Assembly (NCBI RefSeq): GCF_027587375.1
Contig: NZ_JAMXIC010000009.1
Span: 100,061 to 164,060 of the forward strand
Direction: 5' to 3'
Length of the DNA stretch: 64,000 nt
DNA from: Arthrobacter sp. B2a2-09
GTDB lineage: Bacteria; Actinomycetota; Actinomycetes; Actinomycetales; Micrococcaceae
This document shows, piece after piece, positions 59,968-64,000 of the stretch. Both the position numbers and the translations under genes were made by a program. Position 1 is the first letter of the stretch; every line of letters begins with the position of its first letter. The notes beneath the pieces are model-generated. The model was not told where the DNA came from and did no database searches. It saw nothing but the letters and a program-made list of their open reading frames with translations.

Positions 59968-62196
59968 ATGCACGACGCTGATTTGATCCACGAGCGGGAG
60001 TACGTGGCCGGTCTCTACTCGCGCCTGGATGAGCTGCGGGAGGAAAAGCGCCAACAGCTGGCGCAGGTCCGGCGCGCCGGAGCGGTGGGCACCATGCAGA
60101 ACGTTTCCGAAAGGGACGCCTTCGCGGCACTGTACGAGGACCGCCTCGCCCAGCTCGACGCCGTCGACGACCGTCTCGTGTTCGGGCGCCTTGACCTGGA
60201 CACCGGCGAGGCGCAGTACATCGGGCGCATCGGACTGTCCACGGCGGACCTCCAGCGGCTTATGGTCGACTGGCGCGCCCCGGAAGCCGGCCACTTCTAC
60301 CAGGCGACCGCCTTCGACCGGCAGGGCGTCCGCCGTCGTCGTCACCTGATCCTGCAAGGCCGCGAGGTCAAGGCGATCGAAGACGATGTCCTGGATGCCA
60401 GCATGCTGGCGGACAACGCCTCCCTCCAAGGCGAAGGCGCACTCCTTGCCGCCCTGAATTCCAAGCGCACCGGCCGCATGTCGGACATCGTCGGCACCAT
60501 CCAGTCCGAGCAGGACCGGATCATCCGTTCGTCCATGTCGGGGGCCTTGGTTGTCCAAGGCGGTCCCGGTACCGGCAAGACGGCCGTCGCGCTCCACCGC
60601 GCCGCCTACCTGCTGTACACCCACCGTGACCGCCTGAAGTCCGCGGGGGTGCTGCTTGTTGGACCTTCCTCGTCGTTCATGCACTACATCGAGCGGGTTC
60701 TGCCTTCCCTCGGCGAGACCGGCGTCGTCATGGCGAGCCTGGGCCGCCTCATGCCCGGTATCCATGCCGTCCCGGAAGCGGATCCCGACGTCGCAGCGCT
60801 CAAGGGCAAGCTGAACATGGCGGAGGTCATTGCCAATGCCGTGGCCAACCGGCAGCGGACTCCCGCCGGGGACCGCATCCTCGAGGTCGATTCCCGCAAG
60901 CTCACGCTGTCCGTGCGGCAAGTCCGCCGCGCCCGGGACAGGGCCCGCGCCACCGGCAAGCCGCACAACGAAGCACGCGTGACGTTCGTGAAGATCCTGC
61001 TGCGCGAACTCACGGAGCAGTTGACAGAGATCGTCGAAGAATCGAACATCGGCAACAATGCCGACCGTTCCTACCTCGCCGAAGACGTCCGCTCGGCACG
61101 CGATGTCAGGATCGTCCTGAACCTGTGCTGGATGCCCATGACGCCCGAGAAGCTCGTTTCCGAGCTCTTCAGCAAGCCTGCCATCCTGGAAGCCTGCACA
61201 CCGCACCTCACGCCGTCCCAGCGTGCCCTCTTGCTTCGCCCCGCGGATGCGCCGTGGACGGAAGCCGATGTTCCGCTGCTCGACGAGGCCGCTGAGCTCC
61301 TGGGCGAGCTGGATGCTGCCGCCGGCAGGGGACTGGCGCAGCAAGAGCACGACCGTGCCCGCGACATCGCCAACGCCAAGCAGACCCTGGTCAACATGGA
61401 GGCCATGGGCGTCGACGTGTTGATGACGGCCGAGGAACTGGCGGACCAGAACCAGGAACGCGAAACGCGACTGACCGCGGCAGAACGAGCCACGAGCGAC
61501 CGTTCGTGGGCGTTCGGGCACATCGTGGTGGACGAAGCCCAGGAACTTTCGCCCATGCAGTGGCGGCTTTTGGTCCGCCGCTGCCCCTTGAAGTCCTTCA
61601 CGATCGTCGGCGACATCGCCCAGACGAGTTCCTCGGCCGGCGCGAATTCCTGGCATAGTGCCCTCGCGCCGTCGTTCGGGGACCGCTGGCAGCTCGAAGA
61701 ACTCACCGTCAACTACCGCACCCCTTCGCAGATCGCCGAAGCGGCAGTCCGCATGGCGAACCGCGCAGGCCTGGTTGTCTCGGCTCCCAAGGCCGTCCGT
61801 GAAGGCAAATGGTCGCCCATCGTGGACCGCGTGGACGAAACCGGGATGGTGGACCGTCTCGTCGAAATCCTTCCGGAAGAACTGGAAGCGATCGACGGCG
61901 GCCTTCTCGCCGTGATTGCCGACGGCGCCCTCCTGCCTCGGGCCGCTGCCGCGCTCCGTGGGGTGTATGGCCACCGTGTGGGCACCGGAGCGGGCAGCTA
62001 CTCCCAGGACATCGTGGTCATCAGCCCCAGGGAAGCCAAGGGCCTCGAGTTCGATGGCGTGGTGGTTCTTGAGCCGGCTGCCATGCTGAACCACGAACAC
62101 GGGAAGGTGGGCGATCTCTACGTCGCCATGACCCGTCCGACCCAGCGGCTGCGCCTCATTACCGCCGCTCCGTTGCCTGCGGGTATCGAGCGCTGA
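59968..62196 (+). CDS. RNA polymerase-recycling ATPase, HelD/HelR family
   Basis: UvrD-like SF1 motor of 742 aa that removes stalled RNA polymerase from DNA. N-terminal coiled arm (EREYVAGLYSRLDELREEKR), the family's YIGRIGLSTADLQRLMVDWR segment, Walker A GGPGTGKTAVALHRAAYLL, Walker B VVDEAQELSPMQWRLLVRR, and late motifs SPREAKGLEFDGVVVLEP and YVAMTRPTQRL. In Streptomyces and mycobacteria HelR relatives displace rifampicin from RNAP and give tolerance; others (HelD) only recycle. Which type this is cannot be told without alignment of the tip loop. Confidence 0.86.
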   Translation: MHDADLIHEREYVAGLYSRLDELREEKRQQLAQVRRAGAVGTMQNVSERDAFAALYEDRLAQLDAVDDRLVFGRLDLDTGEAQYIGRIGLSTADLQRLMVDWRAPEAGHFYQATAFDRQGVRRRRHLILQGREVKAIEDDVLDASMLADNASLQGEGALLAALNSKRTGRMSDIVGTIQSEQDRIIRSSMSGALVVQGGPGTGKTAVALHRAAYLLYTHRDRLKSAGVLLVGPSSSFMHYIERVLPSLGETGVVMASLGRLMPGIHAVPEADPDVAALKGKLNMAEVIANAVANRQRTPAGDRILEVDSRKLTLSVRQVRRARDRARATGKPHNEARVTFVKILLRELTEQLTEIVEESNIGNNADRSYLAEDVRSARDVRIVLNLCWMPMTPEKLVSELFSKPAILEACTPHLTPSQRALLLRPADAPWTEADVPLLDEAAELLGELDAAAGRGLAQQEHDRARDIANAKQTLVNMEAMGVDVLMTAEELADQNQERETRLTAAERATSDRSWAFGHIVVDEAQELSPMQWRLLVRRCPLKSFTIVGDIAQTSSSAGANSWHSALAPSFGDRWQLEELTVNYRTPSQIAEAAVRMANRAGLVVSAPKAVREGKWSPIVDRVDETGMVDRLVEILPEELEAIDGGLLAVIADGALLPRAAAALRGVYGHRVGTGAGSYSQDIVVISPREAKGLEFDGVVVLEPAAMLNHEHGKVGDLYVAMTRPTQRLRLITAAPLPAGIER

Positions 62197-62227
62197 GCCA
62201 TGCAAGCAAGCTGAACGGCAATCCTGC

Positions 62228-62233
62228 TAACTT
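62228..62233 (+). promoter_or_regulatory. -10 element of leaderless tyrS
   Basis: TAACTT ends 7 nt before GTG 62241. No T-box leader is present. Confidence 0.4.
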
Positions 62234-62240
62234 AGAACTC

Positions 62241-63551
62241 GTGTCACACGTAAACAACCTCGAGTCCCAGCACAACGACCCGGGCTTTGCCAATATCTGG
62301 CAAGAGCTCAAATGGCGCGGCCTTATCCACGTTTCCACTGATGAAACGGAATTGGAAAAGCTGCTCGCCGGGGACCCGATCACGTATTACTGTGGCTTCG
62401 ACCCCACGGCGCCGTCCCTGCACCTTGGCAACCTCGTCCAGCTCCTTCTCATGCGCCGCCTGCAGTTGGCCGGGCACAAGCCGCTCGGTCTGGTGGGCGG
62501 CTCCACCGGCCTGATCGGCGATCCGCGCCCGACGGCGGAACGCACCTTGAACACCAAGGACACCGTTTCGGAGTGGGTTGGCTACCTTCAGGCCCAGGTC
62601 CGCCGCTTCCTCAGCTTCGAGGGAGACAACGCCGCGCGCATGGTGAACAACCTTGACTGGACCGCACCCCTGAGTGCCATCGATTTCCTGCGTGAAATCG
62701 GCAAGCACTTCCGTGTGGGTACCATGCTCCGCAAGGATGCTGTTGCCTCCCGCCTCAGCTCCGATGAGGGCATCAGCTACACCGAGTTCAGCTACCAGAT
62801 CCTGCAGGGCATGGATTACCTCCAGCTCAACCGCGACTACGGTTGCGTGTTGCAGACCGGTGGCTCGGACCAGTGGGGCAACCTCACGAGTGGCACGGAG
62901 CTGATCCGCAAGGTCGATGGGAAGACCGTCCACGCCTTGGGCACGCCCCTCATCACCAACTCGGACGGCACCAAGTTCGGTAAGAGCGAAGGCAACGCCA
63001 TTTGGCTCGACGCCCGCATGTGCAGCCCCTACGCGTTCTACCAGTTCTGGCTCAACACCGCGGATGCCGACGTCGTTGACCGCCTCAAGGTCTTCACTTT
63101 CCTGAGCCGCGCCGAGATTGAGGAACTTGGAGCCGCTGTTGCCGAACGTCCGTTCGCACGCGAGGGCCAGCGCAGGCTTGCCTACGAAGTCACTTCGCTG
63201 GTTCACGGAGTGGACGCGACGGAGAAGGTGATCGCCGCTTCGGCTGCCCTGTTCGGCAACGGCGATCTCTCGGTTCTGGACGAGGTGACCTTGGCGTCCG
63301 CAACTGCCGAGCTGCCGTCTGCCTCGATCGGCGCTGATGGCCTGGGCATCGTGGACCTCCTGGTTGCGTCCGGACTGTCCGAGAGCAAGTCCGCTGCTCG
63401 GCGCACGGTGGGGGAGGGTGGCGCCTACGTGAACAACAGCAAGGTAACCGACCCCGATGCCGTCATCGACCAGGCGGAACTGCTTCACGGCCGGTACCTG
63501 TTGTTGCGCCGTGGGAAGAAGAATCTGGCGACTGTCGAAGTGACCGTCTGA
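62241..63551 (+). CDS. tyrS: Tyrosine-tRNA ligase
   Basis: Class I synthetase, TyrRS-1 type (436 aa). YYCGFDPTAPSLHLGNLVQL contains the HIGH-like HLGN; KMSKS counterpart KFGKSEGNA; tyrosine pocket SYQILQGMDYLQLNRDYGC and GGSDQWGNLT. C-terminal S4 RNA-binding domain from about 365 (VDLLVASGLSESKSAARRTV). GTG 62241. It is the last gene before the rRNA operon. Confidence 0.97.
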   Translation: MSHVNNLESQHNDPGFANIWQELKWRGLIHVSTDETELEKLLAGDPITYYCGFDPTAPSLHLGNLVQLLLMRRLQLAGHKPLGLVGGSTGLIGDPRPTAERTLNTKDTVSEWVGYLQAQVRRFLSFEGDNAARMVNNLDWTAPLSAIDFLREIGKHFRVGTMLRKDAVASRLSSDEGISYTEFSYQILQGMDYLQLNRDYGCVLQTGGSDQWGNLTSGTELIRKVDGKTVHALGTPLITNSDGTKFGKSEGNAIWLDARMCSPYAFYQFWLNTADADVVDRLKVFTFLSRAEIEELGAAVAERPFAREGQRRLAYEVTSLVHGVDATEKVIAASAALFGNGDLSVLDEVTLASATAELPSASIGADGLGIVDLLVASGLSESKSAARRTVGEGGAYVNNSKVTDPDAVIDQAELLHGRYLLLRRGKKNLATVEVTV

Positions 63552-63742
63552 CGCTTACTTGACTCCATGGCGTGTTCCACCTGTTCCGCTGTGTGGGCGC
63601 GCCAAGTCTGAATATGTACGCTCTACTGCACGCTCCTCCGGTCCGACTTGCGCGGCTCCGGGGGAGCGTGTATCGTTTTCTGAGTCGCTGCCGCTGAAGC
63701 GGATAAATTGCGACAAAATCCCATCGAATGTGAATGATCCGG

Positions 63743-63771
63743 TTTAGACGAAAGTCTGGGAATCGGATAAT
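63743..63771 (+). promoter_or_regulatory. Possible upstream rRNA promoter (P1-like)
   Basis: TTTAGA, 17 nt, GATAAT, in the AT-rich region after tyrS. Weaker than the second candidate at 63831-63859. Confidence 0.35.
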
Positions 63772-63830
63772 TTATCGACTCTGTGGGGAAATTCGATTCG
63801 CTTGGGTGAATTTCCGGAGAAATCCTGGAT

Positions 63831-63859
63831 TTGCAAAGTGGAAATGAATGAAATAAAGT
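63831..63859 (+). promoter_or_regulatory. rRNA operon promoter
   Basis: TTGCAA, 17 nt, TAAAGT, with an A/T-rich upstream region suited to UP-element contacts. Expected start near 63866. Points towards the conserved pre-16S leader at the window edge. Confidence 0.6.
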
Positions 63860-63865
63860 AGAAAC

Positions 63866-64000
63866 ATCGCAGCGAGGAAATGCGGAACGAATTCAATTGA
63901 ATTGTTCCGAGAAGTAATCGGATTGTGTCTGTTGTTTGAGAACTCAATAGTGTGCCAAGTTTGTTGATACCGATTTGTTTTTATGAATTGGTTGATTTTG
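63866..64000 (+). other. Pre-16S rRNA leader (continues beyond window)
   Basis: The stretch TTTGAGAACTCAATAGTG and following TGCCAAGTTT (about 63936-63963) is the conserved antitermination/processing leader found before 16S rRNA in Micrococcales. The 16S gene itself should begin just outside the window. The sequence from 63552 to here is AT-rich compared with the rest and holds no gene that I can support. Confidence 0.7.

Noticed and set aside
59911..62205. 764-codon minus-strand frame opposite the HelD/HelR gene
   Set aside because: Shadow frame; the sense protein has all SF1 motifs and the antisense product shows none.
62244..63488. Long minus-strand frame opposite tyrS
   Set aside because: tyrS is unambiguous; the antisense product is not protein-like.
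63744..63947. 67-codon minus-strand frame after tyrS
   Set aside because: Lies in the rRNA promoter and leader; composition explains the open frame.

Overview
This is a high-GC actinobacterial chromosome segment, most likely from the Arthrobacter / Paenarthrobacter / Pseudarthrobacter group (Micrococcaceae). The evidence is the gene order (rnj-ftsK-pgsA-cinA-clgR-DUF3046-recA-recX-miaB-miaA-dapF-hflX-dinG-lexA, then hisCBH-priA, infC-rpmI-rplT, pheST, argCJBDFRGH and tyrS), mycothiol-type enzymes, GTG/TTG starts, SOS boxes of the TCGAAC-N4-GTTCGA type, and a typical Micrococcales pre-16S leader at the right edge. Almost all of it is core genome. I see no insertion sequences, prophage, CRISPR or tRNA.

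Layout. 1-6.1 kb: RNase J (5' end missing), FtsK, PgsA, CinA and the Clp regulator ClgR. 6.1-19.9 kb: MarR regulator, DUF3046, RecA-RecX, a secreted lytic-transglycosylase-like protein, MiaB-MiaA, DapF, an rRNA-type methyltransferase, HflX-DinG, and LexA divergent from a LysM protein that fits an SOS cell-division inhibitor. 19.9-25.8 kb: histidine genes, SseB and an MFS exporter. 25.8-30.5 kb: DUF1844, infC-rpmI-rplT, a SpoU methyltransferase and a CDF metal transporter. 30.5-34.8 kb: MFS, MutT, an SOS-box-bearing radical SAM protein, pyroglutamyl peptidase and a SIMPL protein. 35-47 kb: pheST, then a cluster of phosphopantetheinyl transferase, M1 metallopeptidase and a Pls-type single-module NRPS, plus a quinone oxidoreductase and a fatty acid desaturase. 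47.2-56.1 kb: complete arginine operon. 56.2-64 kb: mycothiol-type protein, divergent alkylation-repair pair, GNAT, HelD/HelR motor, TyrS, and an rRNA operon promoter and leader.

The most interesting parts are: (1) the poly-lysine-synthetase-like NRPS with an adjacent M1 peptidase and PPTase, whose A-domain code reads as lysine; (2) a genome-wide style of leaderless promoters, with a TANNNT hexamer exactly 6-7 nt before the start codon in at least 13 genes, which also fixes several start codons; (3) layered DNA-damage control, with four LexA boxes and a RecA-NDp/PafBC-type promoter at recA; (4) infC starting at AUU behind an attenuator-like hairpin, with long Ala/Pro-rich tails on IF3 and L20; (5) short tandem duplications that copy gene 3' ends. 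All calls come from reading the sequence. No database search was run.
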